Source of the DNA: Ischnura elegans
Taxonomy: Eukaryota > Arthropoda > Insecta > Odonata > Coenagrionidae
Direction of reading: 5' to 3'
DNA: 64,000 nt
NCBI RefSeq assembly: GCF_921293095.1
Contig: NC_060247.1
Span: forward strand, 110,875,111-110,939,110
In this document: in pieces, positions 30,072 to 43,573 of the stretch
How positions within the stretch are numbered: the stretch's first letter is position 1
Layout: each line of letters starts with the position of its first letter
The notes under the pieces: generated by a model
Databases searched by the model: none
The model's input: the letters and a program-made list of their open reading frames with translations, nothing else
What the model was told of the DNA's origin: nothing
Translations under genes and position numbers: made by a program

Positions 30072-30839
30072 TTTTGGAGATTTTTAATGTTTTGGTAAGG
30101 ATTGGACCAACGTGAAATGTTTTTAGCTTTAGTAGTGTATTGCTTATTATAATTTGGCTCTCTCTAATTTGTAATAAATCTGTATATAGCTTTGAACTGG
30201 CATAAAATTTGAGGATAAGTAACCTTTTGTGTTATCCTTTGCATTATTGCTCACCCTTAGATGTAATCGAAATAGCTCTATGAGTATAAATGTTTTTCTA
30301 CCAATGAACGTGCCTTCTCATTGATTGACTCAGTTCCCAACAGGCAAGTAAGGTATCTTATTTAAATTTTAGTTGTCTTATGTTTCAAAGAACCCCCTAA
30401 TAGGCTAGACAGCAATGCTTTCAAAAGTGATATTTAAACTTGCAATGTATGGTGGTCTTCTTGTAAATGAAAAAATACCTATTAACTTCTTTGGAAATAG
30501 CTAAATTTTCATGCTTAATTATTCCCATACTTTTAACGCTCTAGAATAATACCTTATAATTAATTTTTTGATATAACTGGTGCTTGTTATCATTAGTATC
30601 ATAACTTTTCTTTGGAAACTGTTGGCGTGATAGTTAGTAAGGACAATATATCAGGGGATTTGATCTTATTTTTTAGCATATCATTCAGGAAGAAAATTCC
30701 AATATGTCTTCTACGACTTGAAAGTATTCGCAAATTCAAATTTTGTTCAAAAATATTGAGTCCTGGGTCATTATGTGACTTTCTCTTAATATTATAGTCA
30801 TTATTTTAAGAAATTTCTCTTGAATCATTTCTGAAGCAT
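30072..30839. other. AT-rich sequence, nothing recognised
   Basis: No open frame of note, terminal repeats or RNA gene seen. Confidence 0.5.
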
Positions 30840-31330
30840 TGGTGTGCCTCATACTATGGATTCCATATCACAGTACAGTATTCCAGATCAGATCTCTCTA
30901 GAGTAGCATAGAGCAGTGATAGTCAGTTTTTAAAATCTCTACAAATTCAGTAAATGAATGGCAACATTTTGTAAGTAATTTATTCAATATGCATTTCAAA
31001 GCCTAAATTATTTTCAAATAAAATTCCTAAGTCAGAGAAGCAACTAACTCTCTTCAAAGGGGTACTAGCTAAATCATAATGACATAATAGGCTTTACTTT
31101 TGAAAAAGACCTTGCACTTATCAAAATTTAATTGCATTTGGTTAGAACATCACCAAGAAAGTAAATTGTTAAAGAAATTTTTAAGTTTCTTGACATTCTC
31201 AGTGCAATCAATAGGGTGGTAAATTTTTAGATTATCAGCATATTGGATACATTTTGTGGGGGGAATGTAAGAACATCTTTATTAATAAATGTAAAAAAAG
31301 TAATGGTTCTAGGTCGGATACTTAATGTAT
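30840..31330 (-). pseudogene. Non-LTR retrotransposon reverse transcriptase fragment
   Basis: Reading the minus strand across several frame changes gives the order typical of a Jockey/CR1-like ORF2: an INDV-like segment, a DNLKIYHPI segment (the usual DDxK position), FNNLLSW, NQMQLNFDKCKV, DLGILFENNLGF.MHI and a SDLEYCTVIWNP end. Stops and shifts are frequent. Clade not resolved. Confidence 0.75.
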
Positions 31331-32884
31331 GCCCAAAGTTGCCCAAATGAAAATTCTTTTTGAAATGTGGATTTTTAACGATGACAGTAGTGTCAGGCTA
31401 AAAATGATGGAACTCCTTCATAATGAAACAAGTTAACAAGTGAATGAAAGAATTTTGATTTTTGTGGAGAGCTTTTGATTTTGTAGCTCATGGTAGTCTT
31501 AGAAATTGAAAGGAAGCTAAGCAACCATGTTTGGGATAGCCATAATTATGGAGCTTGCAAGGCATATGGAGCATAAAATTTAAGGGTAGATTTAGACTGT
31601 AAGAGAAGAATATCAGCAGGTAATAATCATAGGTCTTCTCAATGAGTCAAATAAGATGTGTTTGGCATTGCAGAAGGGTTACTGTGTAACTTCAAAGCAT
31701 TTATGAAACACTCCTAATCATGAACTATTGTAATAATGGGTCATGGTTGACATTACAATTACCTTCCATTATAGGATAAGCAAGCATGCAATATTTCACA
31801 GGACTCATGGGGTTGTTAGGGATGTAACTTTAAGGCCCTATGAACTAGTTTAATTTATCTCAAGTCAACACATCTGTTTCCAATGTAAGTCAAAGCATTT
31901 CTTTTCTATGGAAAATTACTTCTTCCTATATGTTTCCTGCATACATGATCGAAAACGACTTAAGCGAAGTTTAGGGTGAGTTCTCGCTTTGGAATTGCAC
32001 TGAGGGACGCAACAATTCCGATTGGAATTGTTTTTCCTCGGCAAAAACTTCGTACCTCCACTAGCCATTGCCAGAATCACTTCAAGACTAAGTGGCGATA
32101 CCTACTATCTAACGCAAAACCCGGAATACCTAAGTAACTAACCTATCACTAACAACTATAAAAAGTTTTAAACTAATGATGCGTGTAAATAACCAGTTAA
32201 ATGATTTAAAAAATGATCTAATAAAACTAGTACACTAGAACAATGCTAACCTACTTAAAGAAGAATAACAATGACCCTTAAAACTGAATGAGCTATTCTA
32301 AAAACTAGAGAGATTATCAACAAGATACAGATTACTAAAATTTTCAATCAATAACCGCCTAAGACTACAGAAAATTAAGGTAATAATAAATTAAAATCCT
32401 ACAAAAGAGGACCACGCGAGCCTCGTAACTAATAGCTTAATTAATAACTTAAAATGGTATACTAACTCAGCTAAAACTATGTTACGATGTAATTAATTAT
32501 CTCTAATACGACGAAAAATTAAATTATAGAGATTAAAGTCTACGAAAAAGATTTTAAATCTCAAAACACTGCTCAACACCACTGAATCTCAACGTGCTCC
32601 TTCTGAATGCTAATAGGGGTATCCCTCAACCTGTACTTGCGAATTCGGCCGCTAGATAGCGTCTCTCTTGTCTGGAATCTCGAATATGTATCGTATTTTG
32701 TAGCATCTATTTTTTATTTTCATAATGAGGTAGGTGACGATAAATGCATTTCCTCCGAGAAAAATTTCTGCTTGAGATTGCATACATTTTGCATACTCCT
32801 ATGGTTGTCTTTATTAAAGCAGTGAAATATTACGATGATACTTCGACTTGTTTCTTCAGGAAGACCTGCTGGCATATAGGTACA
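31331..32884. other. Unassigned AT-rich sequence
   Basis: No gene supported. A possible second degraded reverse transcriptase scrap lies near 31440-31690 on the + strand, too weak to annotate. Confidence 0.4.
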
Positions 32885-33170
32885 CCCTGGCGAAAAATCT
32901 GTGTAACAAATATGTGTAAAAATATGGTACATTATGTAAAATTACACATTTACTACACTTTTCTACTCACAAAGTTACACAAATCGTACAGTCTGTGCAT
33001 CCTGTACATCATTGATACCACAGCCGTACTCAATGTGATGCATCAGATGTTACACAGATTGTACCACTAAGTTACCAGTCTATTCATGCACCAGAATTGT
33101 ACTCAATATATACACATCAATCACTATTTTTGGGGACACAAATGTCATCACAATTTTACCACTGTGTCGC
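32885..33170. mobile_element. CCCTGGCGAAAA terminus with GTTACAC/TGTAC array
   Basis: Starts CCCTGGCGAAAA, as does 44353, then carries many copies of TGTGTAA/TTACACA and TGTAC/GTACA on both strands over about 250 bases. The other end was not located, so this may be one arm of a larger or truncated element. Confidence 0.55.
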
Positions 33171-33789
33171 GATACCATTATATTATGTAATTATTATTTT
33201 TTAATATAAAGGATTAAATATCGTATTTTGAAACTTGCGCCAAAGGCCAAAGCGACCGGCGGCCATCTTGCATACCATGTCCCAACAGCCGTCGCGCTGA
33301 AACATTCGCAGCTACTGTATTTTGTGACTTTTCGAATTAAGCTATGCTGTAGAATCTTATTTTACAAGCAAATTTACGTTGAAGTACGCAATGGAAGAAG
33401 TAAATAATCCGTGTTTCGCAATGAAGACTGGCAAAAAGGAATTGGTAGAATACTATTTCAGGGACTTTTTAAATCGACGCCGTTTTAAGTTCCTGTCTGT
33501 TTCTGTGTACTGAATTACCGGGTAAAGTGGATCCTAGCGGCACGAAGAGAGATATAAGAATATATCCTTGTCAGCATCAACACATATCTGCTGAGCTGAC
33601 CATGTAAATGTAAGTAAATGGAACATTTTTTCTATTCGCAGTGGATGGTAGCAAGGTCAGAATGAAAAGTTGTTTTAATTTCTACGAGTGACCTCGATAT
33701 GAAGGATGAATCTTCAGGGCAAGCTTATTTCTAGATGGAGGAAAGTTAAAATAATCTATGCACTGGCATTTCCTCTTTACTTTTACAAT
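33171..33789. other. Unassigned sequence between element arm and hAT-like element
   Basis: A 40-codon frame at 33391-33513 (+) follows a GC-rich stretch with a GGCGGCCATCTTG word, but there is no splice donor or relative to support it as a gene. Confidence 0.3.
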
Positions 33790-33989
33790 ACCTGCACCAG
33801 TGGCGGCTCGTGAGTCAAATGCTGGGGGGGCGCACTCCACCGGGGGGTCATAATTTTTTAATATTTCGTGCATTTTATTAAGTTTTTACGGCAATCAAGG
33901 AATAAAATTTTCTGATGCCATATGTTCCGTTTTTTTTCAACAAAAATACCTAGTTTTCCTAATAAATCTTGATTAATAAATACTAAATG

Positions 33990-34495
33990 CAGTAGACTCT
34001 CGGTCATACGAATCGGCATAGTCCGGACTCTCGATTATACTGATCAATGATCTCGAATTATAAAAATATATTTGCTGCGATATTTTGAAAATACAAACGA
34101 AAATACGTAACTTTAGGTTTTAGCGCCTACATTCTTCGTGCGGATATGCCCGCAATACACTTATGTTGTTCGTTTTGCAATCATAACGCGTTATTTGTCA
34201 AATCTATTCGACATTTGCAAAGATTTAGGTAGCAATGACACTTGTAACTCCTGAGGAGGGAGGGGAGTTTCACTGACTTCCACTAGGCAACAAACACTAC
34301 TAGAATGCGCGCGCTTTGCTATTGCAGATGTAAACTTTGATTGCGGTGTTCGCGTTGCTTCTTGAATATAGTATGATTTAAAATCAATAATTAAACATTT
34401 CTCACACATTTTTAACAAAATCTGAAATACTCACATGCCTTTAGTTGTATTGCAGAAGTCCATCCTTCTTTCCTTTTGCCCAGCAAAGTGATCAA
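33990..34495 (-). mobile_element. pogo/Tigger 3' fragment
   Basis: CAGTAGACTCTCGGTCATACG at 33990 resembles a pogo/Tigger terminus, followed by a second copy-like CTCTCGATTATAC. A 75-residue minus frame (34191-34418), with a possible Pro/Leu-rich tail, may be the decayed transposase C-terminus. The opposite terminus is not found. Confidence 0.35.
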
Positions 34496-36384
34496 TTACA
34501 CGTTCGTTGAAATCAGCGCCGGACAACAATTTCTTTCCGATTGAACACATAGCAAGGGCACTAGTCTATAAATAAACAAGGGACTTACTATACAAGGGAC
34601 GACACAAAATGGGCCGACAAAAAATACGACCAAAAAGAACAAAGTGCCAGGACACAGATTTGGGGACAATAGGGTAGTTTCCTTCATCAAAGAAAACAAT
34701 AGGCAATAATTGCGATTCGTTACCCACCATTAGTGTATTCATAATATACAAATTATTTCGTTTTAGAAATGCCGGTTTAAACGAATGGCAATGGTCCATT
34801 TTTATCCTCATTTGAAAAGGACCAGATTGGCGCCCATGCGATGCCACTCCACGTGACGTCACAGGGACCTAGTTTCTATAGGAGAAGATAGGAGTTATAC
34901 ATCGTCTGAGGTTACCAATGCATGCATGAGGCGCAGAGCTCAGGGAAACATGTCTTAATAATCACTTATTAAAACTGGCTAAGGTCGGAAAGTTTTCCTC
35001 GTTTGATAATGTATTAATAATCCTTATTTAAGCCAAGCGCTACCAGCCAGCAGGGTACTCAGCTACCCGCTGGCAGCCTGCGACGTATCAGCGCTAAGCC
35101 TCGCCTCAAGGTCACCTCAACGGGCGGGAGGGGGAACCAGAAATACGACGTACGGAGAGATTTCCCGGCATTCATACTTATGCGTCGCGTTTTCGCGCGC
35201 TTGAAATTTTTCACTTTTCATTTAAACGCGAAAAATAGATATTGTCATTTAAAAATCTAAAAGCGTGAAATACGTACTCAGCAGCTCGATTCTGTAAATG
35301 TGATATGGCCGTCACAAGCGGATTTCGTCAATGTATTCACGGCTTTGACGCTGGAGCGATTCTGAAACTTTTTAGTGACGTCACTCTCACAGCCGCGTCC
35401 GTGAAAGTATTCACGCCCAAGAGGGCCCGTGGTAGCTTCGTCGCGGCAATGCGCTCTAATTTTTCATTATGAATTTACGCTGTGATTGATAATTAATAGC
35501 ACATTATTCATTAATTACGATGGTGGCTATTTCATATTGTCACTTCCCATAAGTAATATGTATTAAAAACAAATAAAAGAAATGCGTAAAGTTAAATTTA
35601 CATTCGCGTCCTATTTAAATTGATTGGCCTTCATTGCGATTGAAGTTGGTGGGAAGTTAAACCTTGCGCTGAGGGTTTGACAATTATCTTATATTTGTGC
35701 ATCTTCTAGAATGTACAAGTAAAATACTCACAACTTAATGTTCATAATAATTTGGAGTAGAACCAATGGTAAAAGTATTGTGCGGTACTGAATGTTAACA
35801 GATTTATTTAATATTTGTTTCGTAAGTTCAAGCCTTCGATTTGTTTTTATTAACGAGAATGGAGGCTCTTTACATACCTCCGCTACTTTTGCATGAGCAT
35901 CAATGTCGACGGAGGCAATAGATGCACATACTTCGGCGGCAGATACGCGATATCAACAATCCCTGCGAGACGTGAGATTGGCGATGGATCACTGAGTTCA
36001 CACCACGATTAATTCGTAGACGATTAGATGGCTTGCCGGGGCATACTTTAGTACGTTAAGATAAACATTGATCATCTATTCCATCTCTTCCATGCATTAT
36101 TGCTGCCGTTCAGTAACACGACCAACATGATTCGTTTTTCTGTTGACACAATAGAAATACTAAGACATGTAAACATCTCGCCCTCTAGCAGAAACTGTTA
36201 ATAATCTACTCGTATTCGCGCCATAAACATTTTCATCAGTATAAATCGTGAATAGTGGCATGTGCTTGCACAATCAGACACATATATGTATACGCACCAC
36301 AGCGCATTTAAAATTATGTACTGAAATGATGAGAGCTCAAACGCATACGAGAATGAACCATTATTAAATAATAAAATAACACTT

Positions 36385-39300
36385 CCCAGCCAGCACAGAA
36401 CAGGACGTTGCCCCTTAAATTACGGCAACTTTCCATCAACGATAAAGAAACGGCTGAATACGTTGCTATAAACATGACGGCAACGAGGCAGCAACGAAGG
36501 GGCAAAAATGCCGTTAAATGTCGCCAACGATAAAGCAACAGTTTCTTTTCGGTGACGTCACAGACACAAGGGACACCTACCGGCACTTTCGAGAACTAAC
36601 TGGGCAGCATCGCGACTGTGGCGCTACCTAGCGGGATTTTTTGATACCACGTTGATACTGCTACCATGGCGGGGTATTCCAATAAATTCAAATAATAATT
36701 GATAGGTCTGGGTTTAATAGAGAAATCAATCATTGACAGAATTTTGAAAATAAACTTTTATTTTCGCTGCAAACATTAAAATCCATTAGATATTCAAGCA
36801 AACGGTATTAAGAGGTCACAACAGCAATGATATCAAAAGCACCTAACACACCACAGAGCAACTGATTTTGTAATCAGAGCAGCCCCACCTGGGGAAATGA
36901 CAGTTGGAAAAAACAATGAGCTACAGGGTAGTTCATAACCGAAAATGGAAAGAAATAGGTCTCCATCAATACAAAACAAAATATAATGCTAACCAAAAGA
37001 TAGCATGATCATTTTCAAGTGGAAATTATAGAATTACAGCAATATTTATGTTAAAGCCTCAAGCACAATAGATCCCCCACGAGGAACAGTACGAAAAATA
37101 TCAATCTCACACATGACTCCAATATCAAAATAGGAGAATAAACAAATTATAGTTTTACATCATTAATTACATAGTAAGGGTTGAGGTCTTAACAGAAACT
37201 TGCATTCAATTTTTTGGAGTCTAGATTTAATTTACTTTCAAATTTTCTGTTGCAGCAGATCCTAACAGGCAGGGGATTGTTTTGTAAAGTTATATTTGAC
37301 ATAACATATTGAAGTCTTATTCCGAACACGGAGGCATGAAATGCAATAGCAACACCAGTGTGCACTATTTAATGTGGCCTCTCATTTTAGTGGTCAACTA
37401 CTTAATTACCATGGAACACAGCCATTTCATACAAGGACATACACATTCAAGGTTGTGGTGACAGGGAACATTAGCATGTGGTAATTAGGAAATGTTATTT
37501 TTAAAGAAGTTTTCTTCATACAATGTACACATTCAGTTGTTCACTGCCATAGCAAGCACGATGCCCTATTATGAATGCCCTATTATTAAATTGCTGTGTT
37601 CTATGACAATAAGGAAGCTGATCACCACAAGCTAACACACCCTAGCGTTCCTGCAGCATTTTATGCCTCCATATATGGAATAAGACGTAAGCTTCACCAC
37701 TCCATGGAGCTGTTTAAGGGTAGGGCATTCTATAGCATTTGAGCTAGGTTCACAGGAAAGAAATGAAGTAAAATTAATTTATTTCAGCTATACGAAAGGC
37801 TATTCAACCAAACTTGGACCTATTCCTAGCAGCATTTGGCATTTTGAAAAATCATAAAAAATAGGGCATTTAAGAAGGTGAAGAAACATTCCTTCTCCCT
37901 TGTCAGGCAAAAATCAAGGAGCATTAATGACATAGCTGTGTCTGTCGTAACAGTGATCAGTCGCTGACCTCACCTTATCCCACAATCATGTTATGAGACT
38001 ACAAACAAAACTGCCTTTCCACACTGACAGGTTCTGAGATAGGCAAATTGAAAGAATCATGTTTCTTCGAGATCCCCTTTGAGTTGCCTTTCAGAACACT
38101 TTCTCGTTTCTTATTCCCTTTCTCTGCTCTGTATTTTGAGGCCTGGGATCATTCCCTGATGCTTCTTTTCACACTGATAGTACCAAATCAGGCTTATTTT
38201 GGCTTTTACACTCCCTGCAAGATAATCATAATTGGATTAGATATTATGCTGAATATGAAATATGAACATATGCTGAAAAGCTCTTTTCATTCAACTGTAT
38301 TCCAAGATAAGGGAAGAGTAAATCGAAAGCACCAATGATTAAAAAATACTTACCAAATGAGACATTTATAATGGAGCTAAAATGCACTTCTTGTTTTCTG
38401 AGTGTCCCTTCAAACAGAAAGACACAGCTAACTCATTCTATGTTAGGGTAGAACACTTGTTTTTGACTTTTGTTAAGCCCAGTCCTCATTTGATTGTTCT
38501 GACTGCTCTTAAACATGATGTTCGAAGATCTTTCCTTCATGAAATAAAATCTGAAAAATGAGATGACCAGATAATTAATTATCTATGGTAATTGCTGAGA
38601 ACCATTGAACATAGTGGCACAGCATTTTTAATTTCTAAGTACATCCCAGAGTTATCATAAAATTAAATATCAACAAGGAGGTGATGATGGTACCATAACT
38701 TAAGTTTAAGACTCAAAGTGATAATCTATACAAAGTACCATGAGCATATTAACACTTAGGAGGCTATGAAGTCAAACAGTTGACAATGTAAATGAAATAC
38801 CAACCAAATACTCCTCTTTCAGGTTCTTTCCCAGCAAACAATAGCAGTGAAGATTTCTCATGATTTGCACTGGATAAGGTCCTCCAGATCTCATTCAAAC
38901 GTTTCGACAAGCAACTTACCCATCGTCTTCAGGGATTCAAGAACCAAACGATTTAGGAATCCAACCTTGGAATCCAGAATCCCTGGAGACGATTGGTGAG
39001 TTGCTTGCGGAAACATTGGAAGGAGAAATGGAGGACCTTACCTGGTGCAAATCCTGAGAAATCTTCCCCGATAACTCTGACCTCATTGGGTGCACCAAGT
39101 GCTAACAATTGGACTTCACTGATTCTTCAGAAATAACACTCCAATTCTATAGAAAAGTTTAAGGCTCCTTCACTCCAACATTGTTTGAGGAATCTTTAAG
39201 TGCAACCTTTCCTTCTTAGGAGGCACTCATGCAACTGAAAACAGAATAGATAAGCTTTACACTTACATTTGCACATGATAAAGCACTCAAAAAAGCAAAT

Positions 39301-41497
39301 TCTTATATGCAAACATTTACCAGGTGATGGTGGTTTCAGTATTCTGTCATCATCAGTCTCCATAGATGAAGAATTACTTACATCAGGATACTTTCAATTC
39401 TTTTTTGTCCTTTTCCTTTCCCAGTATTTTTTGATTTCAGTGACTAAAATGCCTCCATGTCTGTTCTCCGTCTTCACAAGTAGCCATCTCTGTTCAATAG
39501 CGACAGCTGCCACTACAGTCTCTGGAAGATGATTATTATAAAATGCCACCATTAGCCACACATTTCAAAGCATGAAGTCAATGTCAAAATTAACTAAAAT
39601 AAAAATATTTAATACTTGGCTTAGAGAACTAGTTTAAAATGTACAACCAAGTCAGTGCTCTCACACACACACACCATGAAACAACCCCTTTGAATACATT
39701 TAAAAGGCACCCTGCCCTTGCAAGTCAAAGATGTTAACCCTCCCTTTAATCAAAACAAATGCTCACAAATATTGTTGCAAACTCACCAAATGGAGGCATG
39801 CAGAACTTCACGCCCAAGATACCCCATTCCTCACTGAGTCGAGAGCCATTTTATGACCTGTGACACTGAAGACCAGTTATAGCCTAGGGTAATATTCAAT
39901 AATCTTATCTCCATCCAATTTTACCCATGACTATGCAAAAGCCTGCACTGTGAGGCCAGTAAATTTTTTTATGTGGAAGAAATATTAACACTTGCCAAGG
40001 CATCCTGAAAAAAAGAGGAAAAAAAATCATGACTATGAGGCGTTCACTCTTCAGTTACTTAAAAACATGAGATCATAAAATTCCATTGAAAGTAAAGTTA
40101 ATTATTGTATATGAAGACTAGTTAATAGTGATGCATTAAATGATTGCACACTCCAGTAATTGAGGAAATATCTCTGCGATTATGCTAAATTTTACTGCTC
40201 AACTCAATATTTCAAGAGTGTTTGGTAGGGGGTGAGTTCTCACCAACGTGCAGTACTGAACGTTGCACTCCATTGAATGAAAAACTTAAGCGTTCCATCG
40301 TGCACCCACAAACTCGCAGTATGAGCACCCACCAGACATACATCGATCCATACTATAGAAACACAACAGAACTAACTCAATGGTAATGAAAACTTAAGTG
40401 TACTGTTAATGAATTTCATAATGAACGACGGTAAACAGAGTCTAGACTTACCTTTCACGAATCCTGGCGGAATACGGTGGTTGAACCCTCGAAGAGGCTT
40501 CTAACTTGCACTGCCCTAGCCAAATCCAAAAAAACTTGTAACCACTGAACACTTTTTCTCACTAAGAACACGATTTAACAAGAGTTAAAATCACTCGCGA
40601 AAACTTAAGTTAGTGAAAATTACAAACGAAAATTCACGTCAGTGAAAATTAGGAATACAATAAGGTCAGAGTACGACGGGTGGACATGATAATCGGATAT
40701 GAAGGTGAAATGAAATGAAAAGTGAAAATGGAGAAGCTGAAACCACGCTAAGTTTGACGGATGAAGTAAATGAACAATTTAAGTAAAATTAAAGTTCTTG
40801 AAAAAATCTATTTACTAAAGGTTTGGTGAACGAAAACCGTCCCTCGACCATTCAAAAAGGAGAAAAGCATCACGACGAACACAAAGCATGAATTCACATA
40901 TCAACAAAGCTATGTACCAAAGTTACTATGGCTACCGGCAACGGCGGATAACGGGTTCTTCCCAAAGTGCATTTCGCATTGCGCGCACGATGGTTTCGCA
41001 TGGCCTCGCTGTCGTGAGCAGACGATATGATCGAGCGTAAAATTTCATGCGAAGGAGGAAATCGTAATGGTACAGCCTTTAATTATCAATGGTATTTTAG
41101 TAATTTCACTTCGCCGATAATAAATATCCAGAGAATCGTCAACCTTGAGAGACGCTTATTATATTATCTCAATCTTTTTCCATCGCCACCGAGTGACTTG
41201 GAGACATATTAATTTATAAATCCACAAAATAGTCGAATAAATACCACTTATCCCATAAAACACATTATGCAAAGTTAATTGCGTAAGTCGTGAAACCTTT
41301 TATTTCTAGCAGATCGTTAATTAGAGCGAATGCATTCACATAAAATAGGATATGAAGCAGCCGTCCAAACTGAGCAACTTCACGGCAACGCGTTGCCGTC
41401 ATGTTGATATCATCCACGGCGCAACGTCAAAGGATAAACTGTTGCCGCTTCGTTGTCTTGGACGTTTACATAAACGTCGGCGAGTGTGCTGGCTGGG
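36385..41497. mobile_element. DNA element with terminal GCAACG/CGTTGC arrays
   Basis: Bounded by CCCAGCCAGCAC and its exact inverse. The first 175 and last 135 bases are filled with GCAAC/GTTGC words in both orientations. The termini resemble the CCCAGACAGCACAC of 25478-29433. The interior (about 36590-41360) is AT-rich, contains a foldback at 38853-39062 and has no recognisable transposase. Possible donor sites exist (for example minus-strand GTAAGT near 40450) but no gene model could be closed. Confidence 0.7.
38853..39062. repeat. Foldback with two ~86-base arms
   Basis: Arms 38853-38938 and 38977-39062 are inverted copies at roughly 85-90% by eye around a 38-base loop. Outer edges read atttctca / tgagaaat and inner edges agggattc / gaatccct. 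It would form a long RNA hairpin if transcribed. Probably a small foldback MITE. Confidence 0.8.
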
Positions 41498-42066
41498 TTG
41501 TTATCATTCCGCGTAAGCATTAGCTCCATACTATGAGGAAATAAGAGCTAATTGTGCAATTACGAGCCCGCTACGTGATAACTGACTTCGATACGCAGCA
41601 CTTGACAACATATAAAAGAGGTAATATACAGTTTATAGCTACAAACTAATTAAGCAACCGTAACTTATCATTAATAGGTACTTTTAAAAGAAAAGACCTC
41701 ACTCAAAATTGAGTAAAGAAGTATTATTTACTTTGGGAGTGAATATTCCACGGCATTGTATATGTTTCTCTATGGTAACTGAAGTTGCAGTTGGCCGCTG
41801 AAGTAAGTTTGTATCGGAGATTCTGATTCGTTCCTCGCGTCCGCACAGCTACCAACATAAGAAACTTAAGTGATCGTTCGCAATCCGTCAAACATCTCAC
41901 GACACAGGCTTACAGGATCGCTTGAACGTCTTTCACGGTGAGAGGCGTGAGAACTCCGCTGTGGTTCGAACCACGCGAAGCACAGGTATGACATTTACAG
42001 AATCGAGCTGCAGGAGTAATAATCTTTCGATTTAGGCAATAAAAAATAATAGGAAACCACCCTATT

Positions 42067-43565
42067 TTTCCCTATATTTCCCTATAACAAAAACGAGCAC
42101 TGCTGATTAATTCAAAATTGTCTTCTTGAATGTACACACAGCACTAAGAAACTTCTTAATCGGCAATTAAGCACAGTTAACTCCTCAAAAATGATGTCTG
42201 AACTCATTTCACTCCGTTCTTTCCGAGAGTCTTGCGTTACTATAAGGAAGACTCAAGGGAGGTAGAAGTCGTGGTCCACTAATGCTGATTCAGCTGAGGG
42301 ACGAATTTAAGGTCAGAAAAGGCAGTCAAGCAAACAAAAGCCGTCACGGACCATCTCCTTGAGTCTAAGATTCATATGTGGTAAACACACGAAACACCAA
42401 CGGGTCGCACTTGGAATAACCATGTCTTCGAAATCATTGCAATGATATAATAGAAAATAAATTCTAGATCGTAAAGAAGACGACTCTGAACCACAGATAG
42501 GAGCTGTAAGGATCTCCGCACTGATATGAACTCTTCGAAGCCAATTAAATCAGACCCAAGTGGACATTTTCCGTTGGACAGCTACCGCTCTGCCACTGAG
42601 GAATTAGGTGAACATGAACTAATAGAACAAGGACGGCTAGAAAAATGATGAACCTACACACAAAAGGTGCATTGTACTCGGAACTTCTTGACATTCAATG
42701 AATGACTCTATTTAAAGTGACGTTTTACGGGTTAAATCATGTTTAATCCTTCACCCTATCACGCATGCACCTATTTCTTAAATTATAAATCAGTAGGGAA
42801 TGTTAACTGATTTTTCCTAATACTGCAGGTTTTTGATAAATTTATCTGAAAAATAGGTACCGCATTTCTAATCACCGGGAAGATATGAATACATTGTTCA
42901 GGCCTAAACATTATAATATTAGTTTCCCCAAGGTTCTTGAAATTCGTAATCATAACAGAACTGTGGCAAATACTCGAGAATAGTTTTCCTACGTCAATAC
43001 GGCCTTTAACTGGTAGGATTTTATGTGTTCCGGAATTCAAACACCCAAAAACGCAAGCATAATGAGATAATTTATTTTCTGTAGCAATACCTACCAATAA
43101 TTAAAAATTAAAATCGTATAACTACACCCAGTACAGTGACCATTCTGATTCCGTACGTCCCTTTTCTGTGGCAGCACCAAGTAGACGCCAGATTATACGC
43201 CCGCCGGCCTGTGCAGCGATGTCAACTCACACGTCGCTCTGCGCATTCTCGGACGACGTCCCAAGACTTCCATAAGACACAACGTTAGACGCGTCATAGC
43301 ACCAGCGGCCCCCACCACTACCACTCTCCATATAACTGCATGGGGATGGATTGGGACGTTTCGGCCAGCGCCCCACGGCTACAAATACGAACTTCTCGCG
43401 CTATTTCTTTTCGTGTTTTTCCAACACTTTCGATGTATGGGACTGAAAAAACACTTTGATTAATTAGATGTATAATTATAAATTAATGGATATTTATTTT
43501 TTTTTACTTTTTCAAATATTTGGGAGGGGCGGCGTCCGAGAGTCCTTATGGGCAAGCCGCGACTG
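42067..43565. other. Right arm of the hAT-like element
   Basis: No recognisable protein. A 104-residue minus frame at 42783-43097 has no motif I can identify. A tRNA-like A-box scrap (GTGGCAGAGCGGTAGC on the minus strand) lies near 42565-42600. 43140-43400 is relatively GC-rich. Confidence 0.4.
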
Positions 43566-43573
43566 ACCTGCAC

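Larger units (their letters stand above)
35281..42011. mobile_element. 6.7 kb TIR element GCAGCTCGATTCTG
   Basis: A perfect 21-base inverted terminus GCAGCTCGATTCTGTAAATG(T) lies at both ends. It sits inside the AATAGGG MITE; the target duplication is at most one to three bases or has lost a base. Its own arms are 35281-36384 and 41498-42011; the rest is a later insertion. No transposase recognised. Confidence 0.8.
34668..42066 (-). mobile_element. AATAGGGT MITE copy 3, split by a 6.7 kb insertion
   Basis: 34668-35280 matches the first nine-tenths of the copy at 11344-12009, and 42012-42066 matches the remainder, starting exactly where the other stops (intact copies read tactccaggagt). Together they form one complete MITE. 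The insertion is the element 35281-42011. Confidence 0.88.
33798..43565. mobile_element. hAT-like element carrying a nest of insertions
   Basis: The left end CAGTGGCGGCTC and inverted right end CAGTCGCGGCTTG are flanked by a perfect 8-base duplication ACCTGCAC (33790-33797, 43566-43573), the length typical of hAT. G-runs adjoin both ends. Removing the nested elements leaves roughly 2.4 kb without a recognisable transposase, so it is probably non-autonomous. Nested inside are a pogo fragment, the interrupted AATAGGG MITE and everything within that. Confidence 0.75.

Noticed and set aside
31440-31690. Possible + strand reverse transcriptase segment (FDFVAHGSL-like)
   Set aside because: Too short and frame-broken to separate from chance next to the genuine minus-strand LINE fragment.
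33391-33513. 40-codon frame with a promoter-like GC-rich upstream
   Set aside because: No donor site, no family resemblance, no second exon.
40451-40560. Minus-strand exon candidate with donor AAAG/GTAAGT
   Set aside because: The open frame has no start and no acceptor partner could be chosen; not enough for a gene model of the 36-41 kb element.
42783-43097. 104-residue minus frame as a gene
   Set aside because: No motif, atypical composition, and located in the arm of a non-autonomous transposon.
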